NCBI GenBank assembly: GCA_027069385.1
Contig: JALXER010000130.1
Location: 1-6,744, forward strand
Source of the DNA: Paracoccaceae bacterium
Lineage (GTDB): Bacteria; Pseudomonadota; Alphaproteobacteria; Rhodobacterales; Rhodobacteraceae
DNA length: 6,744 nt
Direction of reading: 5' to 3'
Below, one piece after another: positions 1-5,787 of this stretch. The position numbers were made by a program, and so were the translations under genes. The notes under the pieces were generated by a model. The model had not been told where the DNA came from. It worked only from the letters and a program-made list of their open reading frames with translations, and made no database searches. The first letter of the stretch is position 1, and every line of letters begins with the position of its first letter.

Positions 1-1233
1 GAACCACGGGTTGCCGGTATAAAACGGCTTGGTGTCGAAGGTCAGGCGGTCGAACGCCGTCTCTCCTTTCGCTGTTTCCCCCAGTATTTTATAGCCGAGC
101 TTGTGGCCGAAATAACTGGCCCGCGCCACGCCGGACCCGACATAGCCCATGGCAAAATGCACGCCGTCAAGCTTGCCGATATGGGGGGCGTGGCTAAAGG
201 TATAGGCGACCAGCCCCGACCAGACATGGGTGGTTTCCACCGATTCCAGCTGCGGAAAGATTTCAAGCATGATGTGGCGCAACAGGCGTTCATTCGCGGC
301 GGGGCGTTCTTGCAGACCAACCGCCCGCCCCCCCATCAGCAGCCGTGTTCCATCGGGCGAGGGGCGGTAATAGGCTACCAGTCGGCGGCTGTCCCCGTGC
401 ATTCTGCGACGGGGGAAAAGCTGGTTCATCAGCGGTCCGGGCAGCGGCTCGGTGGCCAGAATGGCACTGCGCAACGGCAGGATGCGCCGCCGCAGCGCGC
501 CAAAGGGTTTGCCGGTATAGCCGTTGGTGCAAACCGCGATTTCACCGGCGTGCAGGTCTCCGCGCGGGGTGGTCAGCCGATACCCCTGCGCATCGCGCCT
601 GATGCGTTGCACCGGCGTTTCCGGATAGATTTCCACCCCCGCCGATTGCACCCGATTGGCAAGACCGGCAAGATATTTGGCAGGGTTCAGCCCGCCATCG
701 GTGGGGAAAACCAGCCCGCCCGCGTAATGCTCCGACCCGATTTCAGAGGCCATATCGGCCTTGTCCACGATATGGCCCTGCACATCACAGGCGGTTTGCA
801 GGGTTGAAAGCATCTGCTTATAGCGCTCCAGATCGGCGGGTTTGCGGGCACCCAGCAACCGGCCGGTACGCTTGAAATCCGCCTTAATCCCTTCGGCATC
901 CAGAAACTGTTCCAGATGATCGACAAAGCCGATGCTTTCAACCAGAATCTGCTTGGTCACCTCGGCCCCGAACTGGCGGGTCATGCCCTGAACCCCCAGC
1001 TTGTGAAAGCTTGGGCCGACCATGCCGCCATTGCGCGAACTGGCCCCGGTGCCGAATTCGCCCGCTTCGAATACCGCCACCCGAACACCGGCCCGGGCCA
1101 GAACCAGCGCCGCGTTCAGGCCGGTAAACCCCGCGCCAATGATGGCGACATCCAGCTTTGCGGGAATATCGGGGCGGGGTTTGGGGCGCTGGTCCCATTC
1201 GGGGAACTCCCACCAGATCGGGTTGGTTTTCAC
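1..1233 (-). CDS. FAD-dependent oxidoreductase, DAO family (partial, C-terminus beyond window)
   Basis: The frame is open from a GTG at 1233-1231 to the left edge, giving 411 residues with no stop, so the C-terminus is missing. The start is supported by an AGGGGA Shine-Dalgarno 6 nt upstream. The protein begins MKTNPIWWEF and has a Rossmann FAD-binding motif GAGFTG at residues 33-38 (GxGxxG), with an acidic residue (E56) ending the second strand where it would bind the FAD ribose. An RNGG motif lies at 67-70, and a C-terminal FAD-binding segment (GYVGSGVAR) at about 363-371. This is the layout of the D-amino-acid oxidase/glycine oxidase superfamily, closest in style to gamma-glutamylputrescine oxidase (PuuB/OrdL-like) proteins. 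Such enzymes oxidise an amine or amino acid, passing electrons to FAD. The substrate cannot be read from the sequence and no pathway partner is visible. It is divergent from mipZ across a 147-nt gap. Family assignment is firm; the specific reaction is unknown. Confidence 0.9.
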   Translation of the reverse strand, partial: MKTNPIWWEFPEWDQRPKPRPDIPAKLDVAIIGAGFTGLNAALVLARAGVRVAVFEAGEFGTGASSRNGGMVGPSFHKLGVQGMTRQFGAEVTKQILVESIGFVDHLEQFLDAEGIKADFKRTGRLLGARKPADLERYKQMLSTLQTACDVQGHIVDKADMASEIGSEHYAGGLVFPTDGGLNPAKYLAGLANRVQSAGVEIYPETPVQRIRRDAQGYRLTTPRGDLHAGEIAVCTNGYTGKPFGALRRRILPLRSAILATEPLPGPLMNQLFPRRRMHGDSRRLVAYYRPSPDGTRLLMGGRAVGLQERPAANERLLRHIMLEIFPQLESVETTHVWSGLVAYTFSHAPHIGKLDGVHFAMGYVGSGVARASYFGHKLGYKILGETAKGETAFDRLTFDTKPFYTGNPWF

Positions 1234-1380
1234 GTTGCGTCCCCTTGGTTGCGCGATTGGGCTGCGGTTACTGAACGCGAATGCCTGCGCTTGTGCAAGG
1301 GTTTTCTGATGCAGATTTCACAGCTTTCCCCTTTGAAAACGATGCGCTAAACAGGGCGGACCGGCAGCAGGGAAATAGTG

Positions 1381-2190
1381 ATGACACATGTAATTGTTTT
1401 GGGAAATGAAAAGGGCGGGTCGGGCAAATCGACCACGGCGATGCATCTGTTTACCGCGCTGGCCCATGCGGGCAAAACCGTGGGCGCGATGGATCTGGAC
1501 CTGCGCCAGCAGAGCTTTTTTCGCTATCTGGATAACCGGAGCGACTATATCGCACGCAAAAGCATCGATCTGGCCATGCCCGAGCAACGCCGGCTGGAAC
1601 CGTCAGCGCATGACAGCATTACCGCCGCGCAGGCCGAGGAACAGGCGCGGTTCGATGCGGCCATGGATGACCTGCGCCAGCGCTGCGATTTTGTGCTGAT
1701 CGACTGCCCCGGTGCCGATAGCCACTATTCGCGCATGGCCCATGCGGTGGCCGATACGCTGATCACTCCGATGAATGACAGCCTGATCGATTTCGATATG
1801 CTGGCCAGGGTTGATCCGGCCAGCGGCACCGTGCGCGGGCCGTCGATCTATTCCGAAATGGTCTGGAAGGCGCGGCAGGCGCGGGTCAAAACCGGCGCAG
1901 AGCCGATGGACTGGGTGGTGCTGCGCAACCGGCTGGCCACGGTTCGGGCGCATAACCGGCGCAAGGTCGGGGCGGCGCTAAAGAACCTGTCCAAACGCAT
2001 CGGTTTCCGGTTGGTGCCGGGGTTTTCCGAGCGGGTAATCTTTCGCGAAATGTTCCTGTCGGGCCTGACCCTGATCGACCTGAACCACACCGACCGCGCC
2101 AGCCTGACCATGTCCAACATCGCCGCGCGTCAGGAAATGCGCGAACTGGTCAACGCGCTGAACCTGCCCGGCGTCAAAGCCGGATTCTAG
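1381..2190 (+). CDS. mipZ: MipZ, ParA-like ATPase positioning the division site
   Basis: A 269-residue cytoplasmic P-loop ATPase of the ParA/MinD superfamily. The deviant Walker A motif GNEKGGSGKST spans residues 8-18, with signature Lys11 and P-loop Lys16. The A' motif MDLDLRQ (37-43) carries D40, which aligns with the hydrolysis-critical Asp42 of Caulobacter MipZ. Walker B is FVLID at 104-108. MipZ-typical blocks follow: TPMNDSLIDFDMLARVDP (129-146), MDWVVLRNRLAT (176-187), and a basic stretch at 189-208 in the region linked to DNA binding. Length matches Caulobacter MipZ (about 276). In that family the ATP-bound dimer, seeded by ParB at the origin, binds DNA and inhibits FtsZ polymerisation, so the Z-ring forms at midcell. 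ATG 1381 is preferred over the adjacent GTG 1378 because AGGGA lies 7 nt before the ATG. Its TAG stop overlaps the stop of the convergent carboxypeptidase gene. Confidence 0.95.
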   Translation: MTHVIVLGNEKGGSGKSTTAMHLFTALAHAGKTVGAMDLDLRQQSFFRYLDNRSDYIARKSIDLAMPEQRRLEPSAHDSITAAQAEEQARFDAAMDDLRQRCDFVLIDCPGADSHYSRMAHAVADTLITPMNDSLIDFDMLARVDPASGTVRGPSIYSEMVWKARQARVKTGAEPMDWVVLRNRLATVRAHNRRKVGAALKNLSKRIGFRLVPGFSERVIFREMFLSGLTLIDLNHTDRASLTMSNIAARQEMRELVNALNLPGVKAGF

Positions 2191-2199
2191 TTCGCCGGC
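2179..2199. other. Convergent gene junction: shared CTAG stops within a small hairpin
   Basis: The palindrome CTAG at 2187-2190 supplies TAG to mipZ on the plus strand (2188-2190) and TAG to the carboxypeptidase gene on the minus strand (2189-2187). There is no intergenic sequence. A short inverted repeat flanks the stops: GCCGG (2179-2183) and CCGGC (2195-2199), with an 11-nt loop. No T-tract follows on either strand, so it is not a convincing intrinsic terminator. Transcripts from the two genes probably overlap, or end by another mechanism. Confidence 0.5.
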
Positions 2200-3587
2200 G
2201 CGATAATCGTGCAATCCGATTGCAGGGCCTGCAAGCGCGCGCAGGCTTTTTCGGCTGTGTCGGCGCTCATCCCGACAAAGCGGGCCTGATACATCGAAAC
2301 TCCTTGGATCATCGCGGGCTCAATGCTTTGGCGGGCATCACCAAAGGATTCAAGGTCAACCAGCGCGGTCTGGATTAGCAGCCTTTCGGCTTGTCCGCGC
2401 AGCCGGAAAGCCCCGACCTGCACCGCATAATTGCCCCCACCCGAAAGGGCGGTTACCCGCGTGGTGGCGGCCATCTCGGGTTCGGGTGCCACCGCTTCAA
2501 GCGCAACCGAATTACCCAGAAACGGCCGCCGGATCGGGCGCTGCATCGGTGGAACTTCGGTGCTTAGCCGCGCCACCATGTCGGTTTGTTCCTGCGTTGC
2601 GATTTCGTCTACCAGTGCTTCTACCTGCGCAAGCTGCAGGGCCTCGTTAATCGAATCGGCAATTTGGTTTTCCCCCGGGAAGGGGCGCAAAACCGGACGT
2701 TCCACAAACCGCACAACCCCTGAGCCGCGCCGCGCGCCGTGGCCGTTCAGGTAAATCGGGGGCAGAGGCACCACGGCCGCACGCTCGGGCACCATGCCAA
2801 AGCCCATATCCAGCAGTTCGGCCACCCGATTGTTGCGCGTCACCGTAGAGCGACCGCCAAACACCACCGCGATCAACCGCTTGCCCCCGTGGCGTGCCGA
2901 GGCCACAAGGTTATACCCCGATGCGTTGGTGAAGCCGGTTTTGATCCCGTCGGCACCCTCGTAATCATTCAGAAACCGCCGGTTGGTATGGCGCACCGTG
3001 GCAATACCCGCATTTGCGGAAAGCCGACTGAACAGGTTGTAGTATTCAGGGTGATCATAGAACAGGCGCCGCCCCAGAATTGCCATATCGCGCGCCGACG
3101 AATAATGCCCCGTTGCGGTCAGCCCGTGCGCGTTGACAAAATGGGTATTATGCATGCCCATCATCGCGGCGACTTCGTTCATATAGCTGGCAAAGCGCGA
3201 TTCCGACCCCGAAACCGCCTCTCCCAGTGCGGTTGCCGCGTCATTGGCCGATTTGATCGCGGCGGCGCGGATCAGATAGCGCAGCGCAATGCGTTGACCG
3301 GCGCGCAAGCCAAGATGGCTGGGCGGTTCGGCTGCCGCATTGGCCGAGATGGTCACCATCTGGTCCAGCGACATTCGCCCGGCCTTGATCTCGGCAAACA
3401 CAATATACAGGGTCATCATTTTGGTCAGCGACGCCGGATGCAACCGCGCGTCGGCATTTCTGGCGTGCAAAACCTCGCCGGTGCGTGCATCCATCACAAG
3501 GGCCGCATAGGGTGCCGCCTGTGCAACCGCCGCGCCCAACAGAACCATCACCGCGAGGATCCCCCCGCGTATCAAATATTTAAACAT
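2187..3587 (-). CDS. D-alanyl-D-alanine carboxypeptidase (peptidase S11) with C-terminal SPOR domain
   Basis: A 466-residue exported penicillin-binding-protein-type peptidase. Residues 1-24 form a signal peptide (MFKYLIR, hydrophobic core, AQA before A25). The S11 catalytic domain has all three active-site motifs: SLTK at 53-56 (nucleophile Ser53, Lys56), SAN at 113-115, and KTG at 216-218. A linker follows, and residues about 386-465 (NYAVQVGAFRLRGQAERL onward) form a SPOR domain, which in other proteins binds denuded septal peptidoglycan. It contains two cysteines, C448 and C459. The enzyme should remove the terminal D-Ala from pentapeptide stems in the periplasm, likely concentrated at the septum. 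ATG 3587 is chosen because it begins the signal peptide directly; an in-frame TTG 13 codons upstream would put a polar extension before it and has no ribosome site. The ATG itself has only a weak GGGCG upstream. It belongs to the DacA/DacC-type family; the exact paralogue is not resolved. Confidence 0.95.
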   Translation of the reverse strand: MFKYLIRGGILAVMVLLGAAVAQAAPYAALVMDARTGEVLHARNADARLHPASLTKMMTLYIVFAEIKAGRMSLDQMVTISANAAAEPPSHLGLRAGQRIALRYLIRAAAIKSANDAATALGEAVSGSESRFASYMNEVAAMMGMHNTHFVNAHGLTATGHYSSARDMAILGRRLFYDHPEYYNLFSRLSANAGIATVRHTNRRFLNDYEGADGIKTGFTNASGYNLVASARHGGKRLIAVVFGGRSTVTRNNRVAELLDMGFGMVPERAAVVPLPPIYLNGHGARRGSGVVRFVERPVLRPFPGENQIADSINEALQLAQVEALVDEIATQEQTDMVARLSTEVPPMQRPIRRPFLGNSVALEAVAPEPEMAATTRVTALSGGGNYAVQVGAFRLRGQAERLLIQTALVDLESFGDARQSIEPAMIQGVSMYQARFVGMSADTAEKACARLQALQSDCTIIAPAN

Positions 3588-3709
3588 CGAAATTCGCCCG
3601 AATGCTCGATTTGCCTCAAGACCCAATTTTTTGGTGTCTTATTATTATTGCCCTTGCTTAGCACGAATTTCATTCCAGATAAAACACTTATTTTTCAATG
3701 GTTGAAGTC

Positions 3710-3727
3710 GTGTTATTCATGTAACAC
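3710..3727. repeat. Inverted repeat GTGTTA-N6-TAACAC in the carboxypeptidase/phasin gap
   Basis: Six-base arms at 3710-3715 and 3722-3727 are perfect complements around a 6-nt centre. The element lies in the AT-rich divergent gap, centred about 74 bp before the predicted phasin transcription start and about 130 bp before the carboxypeptidase start codon. The spacing suits a dimeric transcription factor, but 6-bp arms can occur by chance in AT-rich DNA, and I do not recognise the site. Confidence 0.35.
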
Positions 3728-3732
3728 TTTTA

Positions 3733-3777
3733 GTTATGTTGCAGTGCGGCATAGTCCTTGACGCAGTGCAACATAAC
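3733..3777. promoter_or_regulatory. Large inverted repeat over the phasin promoter, candidate PhaR-type operator
   Basis: Left arm GTTATGTTGCAGTGCG (3733-3748) and right arm CGCAGTGCAACATAAC (3762-3777) are inverted copies matching at 15 of 16 positions, with a 13-nt centre. Each arm contains GCAGTGC (3741-3747 and 3764-3770, centres 23 bp apart), part of a near-palindrome resembling TTGCAnTGCAA. The right arm overlaps the -35 and fills most of the -35/-10 spacer; the left arm sits just upstream. A bound protein would block RNA polymerase. The element lies upstream of the predicted transcript start, so it should act as DNA rather than as an RNA hairpin. From memory, PhaR repressors of Paracoccus and Rhodobacter bind TGC-rich sites near phasin genes; assigning PhaR here is inference. 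Confidence 0.65.
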
Positions 3778-3786
3778 CCCTATATA
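3758..3786 (+). promoter_or_regulatory. Sigma70-type promoter of the phasin gene
   Basis: The -35 hexamer TTGACG (3758-3763) and -10 hexamer TATATA (3781-3786) are separated by exactly 17 nt. Transcription would start near 3792-3794, leaving a leader of about 33 nt that holds the AAGGAG ribosome site at 3814-3819. This is the best promoter match in the window and fits a highly expressed granule protein. It is embedded in the inverted repeat at 3733-3777. Confidence 0.75.
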
Positions 3787-3825
3787 TGGGTTCGAAAGTA
3801 TAACCCCCCGCTAAAGGAGCCAATC

Positions 3826-4263
3826 ATGGCCGCCAAGAAATCCGCACAGACCGCCGCTAAAGATTTTGCCGCAGACGCACAGAAAACCCTGAACGATCAG
3901 GCCGAAAAAATTGGTGAAGGCTTTGAACAGGCCAAAACCATCGGTCAGGAGGCGCTGGACGCCATGGTCGAATCATCGCAGATCGTTGTAAAAGCGGCTG
4001 AAAGCCTGAACAGCGACATCGCCGCCTATTCGAAAAAATCTTTCGATGACACGCTAAAAGCTGCAACCGAGATTGCGCAGTCCAAAACCGTTCAGGAAAT
4101 GATCGAAAAACAGACTGCCTTTGCCTCGGCTGCCTTTGAAGGCTTTGCCGCGCAGGCCATGAAGTTCGGTGAAAGCTTTAGCAACGTTGCCCAGAAAGCC
4201 GGCGCTCCGCTGAACGCCCAGATGACCGCGGTCGCCGAGAAAATGAAAAACCTTGCGCATTAA
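3826..4263 (+). CDS. phaP: Phasin, PHA granule-associated protein
   Basis: A 145-residue Ala/Lys/Glu-rich, almost wholly helical protein with no signal peptide or membrane segment. It starts MAAKKSAQTAAK, continues with amphipathic helices (for example about 20-60 and 70-110), and ends with the phasin-like block GAPLNAQMTAVAEKM (about 126-140). Size and composition fit the phasin_2 type common in alphaproteobacteria, which coats polyhydroxyalkanoate granules, limits coalescence and controls granule surface area. The start is fixed by a strong AAGGAG at 3814-3819, 6 nt upstream. The frame stays open back to about 3736, but that extension crosses the promoter and is not translated. It is monocistronic: own promoter before it and a strong terminator right after it. 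Codon use looks richer in AAA and GAA than in its neighbours, consistent with high expression. No PHA synthase or PhaR gene is present in the window. Confidence 0.9.
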   Translation: MAAKKSAQTAAKDFAADAQKTLNDQAEKIGEGFEQAKTIGQEALDAMVESSQIVVKAAESLNSDIAAYSKKSFDDTLKAATEIAQSKTVQEMIEKQTAFASAAFEGFAAQAMKFGESFSNVAQKAGAPLNAQMTAVAEKMKNLAH

Positions 4264-4285
4264 GCGCCGCAAAAATTGATGAACC

Positions 4286-4309
4286 AAGGGGGCCTATGCC
4301 CCCTTTTTT
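4286..4309 (+). terminator. Intrinsic terminator after the phasin gene
   Basis: A perfect 8-bp stem, AAGGGGGC (4286-4293) with GCCCCCTT (4298-4305), closes a CTAT loop and runs into six T residues (4304-4309). It begins 23 nt after the phasin stop codon. Stem GC content and the T-tract make this a textbook rho-independent terminator separating the phasin from clpS. Confidence 0.92.
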
Positions 4310-4320
4310 CTTGCGCGGTC

Positions 4321-4349
4321 TTGACGTATATAACAGGGCACACAACAAT
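4321..4349 (+). promoter_or_regulatory. Probable clpS promoter region (two overlapping readings)
   Basis: clpS lies beyond a strong terminator, so it needs its own promoter within about 58 nt. Reading one: TTGACG (4321-4326), 17 nt, AACAAT (4344-4349), which would start transcription about 10-12 nt before the clpS ATG. Reading two: a better -10, TATAAC (4329-4334), with a poor -35 inside the terminator T-tract, giving a leader of about 27 nt. The sequence does not decide between them. Confidence 0.4.
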
Positions 4350-4367
4350 CGGGCCTGTGACGTGACC

Positions 4368-4712
4368 ATGAGCAAACATCCCTTTCCACGCCTTTCGGCA
4401 GATGATGACGACCCGGAAAACGGGGCTGCTATTCTGGTGCGCCCCAAGGAAAAGACCCAAAAACCGCCGATGTACAAGGTGTTGTTGTTAAACGACGATT
4501 ACACTCCGATGGAGTTCGTTGTGCATATTCTCGAGCGTTTTTTCGGCATGGGGCTGGAGGCCGCGCAATCGGTGATGCTGACCGTGCATATGAAAGGGCT
4601 GGCCGTCGTCGGGGTGTTCTCGCATGAAATCGCCGAAACCAAGGTGATGCAGGTGATGGATTATGCGCGACAAAACCAGCACCCGTTGCAATGCACCATG
4701 GAAAAAGAGTAG
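4368..4712 (+). CDS. clpS: ClpS, N-degron adaptor of the ClpAP protease
   Basis: A 114-residue cytoplasmic adaptor. A flexible acidic N-terminal tail (ADDDDPENG, about 11-19) precedes the compact ClpS core starting at MYKVLLLNDDYTPMEFVV. Substrate-pocket residues are all present: N42, D43 and D44 (binding the alpha-amino group), M48 (gatekeeper) and H74. They correspond to N34/D35/D36, M40 and H66 of E. coli ClpS at a constant offset of 8. It should deliver proteins with N-terminal Leu, Phe, Tyr or Trp to ClpA for degradation by ClpP. The pocket composition fits the ClpS1 type. ATG 4368 is chosen because the open frame further upstream runs into the phasin terminator. A GTG two codons upstream is the only nearby alternative, and neither has a recognisable Shine-Dalgarno. 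clpA, often next to clpS, is absent; the methyltransferase gene follows after 5 nt and is probably cotranscribed. Confidence 0.96.
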   Translation: MSKHPFPRLSADDDDPENGAAILVRPKEKTQKPPMYKVLLLNDDYTPMEFVVHILERFFGMGLEAAQSVMLTVHMKGLAVVGVFSHEIAETKVMQVMDYARQNQHPLQCTMEKE

Positions 4713-4717
4713 CCGAC

Positions 4718-5701
4718 ATGGCCAGACAAACCCGTTTTCTGATGCCCTTTCAACAAGGGGATGTGGCGCTGCCCGCGCAGGATATGCTGGTTATTCGCCC
4801 CAATGGCCCGGATGGCTTGGCGGAGTTGCCGCGCGCCGGTCTGGTGCTGGAACAGGGGTTCAAGGTGGTTTCCGACCGCTTGCAGCATGCCGGTTTCAAC
4901 GTGGTGCCGCGCAGCGATAAACGCCATGCGCTGACGCTGGTTTTCCTGACCCGCTCCAAGCAAGAATCCCTTGCCAATATCGCGCGGGCCAGCCGGATTA
5001 CCGACGGGGTCGTGCTGGTGGACGGGGCGAAAACCGACGGAATCGAAAGCGTGCTAAAGCAGGTCAAGCGGCATTGTGCGATAGCGGGCACGATTTCCAA
5101 ATCCCATGGCAAGGTGTTCTGGTTTCAGGCGGGCGCGAGTTTTCCCGACTGGGAAAAGCAGGGTGAGGCCGGTAAAAACAGCGCCGGTTTTATCACGGCA
5201 CCGGGGATGTTCTCGGCTGATAGGATAGATCGGGGGAGCGCACTGCTCGCCCCGCAACTGCAAGGGCTGACCGGTCGGGTTGCCGATTTTGGCGCGGGCT
5301 GGGGGTGGCTGGCGTATATGGCGCTGGCGCAGAACCCCGAAATTACCCGTCTGGACCTGTTCGAGGCCGATTACCACGCCCTGCAAGCGGCCAGACTGAA
5401 CGTGCCCGACCCGCGCGCCGGTTTTGTCTGGGCCGATATCCAGACCATGGCCGCGCCCGCCGACCCGTTTGATGCGATCATCTGCAACCCGCCATTCCAC
5501 CATTCGCGCGACGCCGATTCGCGGATCGGGGTGGATTTTATCACCCGTGCGGCCGCGTCGCTACGGCGCAAGGGGCGCCTGTTACTGGTCGCCAACCGGC
5601 ACCTGCCTTACGAAGCCACCCTGTCCGAGCGCTTCAAATCGGTTAAAACGGTGCAGGAAACCAGCGGTTTCAAGCTGTTTTCGGCCACATCCCCGCGCTA
5701 A
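4718..5701 (+). CDS. rsmC: RsmC-like class I SAM-dependent methyltransferase, probably rRNA (guanine-N2)
   Basis: A 327-residue cytoplasmic protein laid out like RsmC/RlmG-type enzymes: a degenerate N-terminal methyltransferase-like half (about 1-155), then the catalytic half. GMFSADRIDRGSALL (163-177) matches the family's FS-x-D-x-x-D-x-GS-x-LL block. Motif I is VADFGAGWG (188-196), the acidic SAM-ribose residue is E216 (LFEAD), and motif IV NPPFHH (257-262) is the signature of methylation on an exocyclic nitrogen of a base. VANRHLPYE (291-299) matches the RsmC VAN-x-xLPY block. E. coli RsmC makes m2G1207 of 16S rRNA; the same target here is inference, and RlmG-like activity is possible. ATG 4718 is chosen for its AAGAG 8 nt upstream; an in-frame ATG at 4691 inside clpS lacks a ribosome site. 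The AAGAG lies in the last codons of clpS, so the two genes are likely translated from one mRNA. Confidence 0.88.
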   Translation: MARQTRFLMPFQQGDVALPAQDMLVIRPNGPDGLAELPRAGLVLEQGFKVVSDRLQHAGFNVVPRSDKRHALTLVFLTRSKQESLANIARASRITDGVVLVDGAKTDGIESVLKQVKRHCAIAGTISKSHGKVFWFQAGASFPDWEKQGEAGKNSAGFITAPGMFSADRIDRGSALLAPQLQGLTGRVADFGAGWGWLAYMALAQNPEITRLDLFEADYHALQAARLNVPDPRAGFVWADIQTMAAPADPFDAIICNPPFHHSRDADSRIGVDFITRAAASLRRKGRLLLVANRHLPYEATLSERFKSVKTVQETSGFKLFSATSPR

Positions 5702-5726
5702 ATCCGCCATGCTTGGCGAATCTTGT

Positions 5727-5753
5727 CGAAATTTCGTCGGGATTTGTTAACAA
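5727..5753. promoter_or_regulatory. Two perfect 10-bp palindromes upstream of the SDR gene
   Basis: CGAAATTTCG (5727-5736) and TTGTTAACAA (5744-5753) are each perfect palindromes, with centres 17 bp apart, in the 86-nt gap between the methyltransferase and SDR genes. Two GAATC (GANTC-type) sites, 5718-5722 and 5771-5775, bracket them; in many alphaproteobacteria CcrM methylates GANTC. I see no convincing -35/-10 pair. The palindromes could be operator sites for separate control of the SDR gene, but no factor is recognised. Confidence 0.35.
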
Positions 5754-5787
5754 TGTGGCCAAACGTCAAAGAATCAAAGAGGGCCAG

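Noticed and set aside
103..807. Plus-strand open frame (234 codons) over the left part of the window
   Set aside because: It lies wholly opposite the FAD oxidoreductase, which has GxGxxG and C-terminal FAD motifs. The plus-strand translation has no family features.
1290..1299. CTTGTGCAAG imperfect dyad in the oxidoreductase/mipZ gap as an operator
   Set aside because: Only 4-bp arms with a mismatched centre, single copy, and no clear promoter beside it; too likely by chance.
916..1350. Plus-strand open frame (144 codons) running up to mipZ
   Set aside because: Most of it is antisense to the N-terminal FAD-binding part of the oxidoreductase, and it lacks a ribosome site and any recognisable domain.
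3588..3626. TTG start adding 13 residues to the carboxypeptidase
   Set aside because: No ribosome site precedes it, and it would place a polar, charged stretch before an otherwise normal signal peptide beginning at ATG 3587.
2739..3761. Long plus-strand open frame (340 codons) opposite the carboxypeptidase gene
   Set aside because: It is antisense to a gene with all three S11 motifs plus a SPOR domain. Its translation is rich in His, Arg and Gln with no recognisable domain, as expected for an antisense frame in GC-rich coding DNA.
3736..3825. N-terminal extension of the phasin to an upstream start
   Set aside because: It would translate across the promoter and predicted transcript start; AAGGAG at 3814-3819 clearly marks ATG 3826.
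4296..4367. 24-residue N-terminal extension of ClpS
   Set aside because: It would start inside the terminator hairpin of the phasin gene, has no ribosome site, and lies outside the conserved ClpS region.
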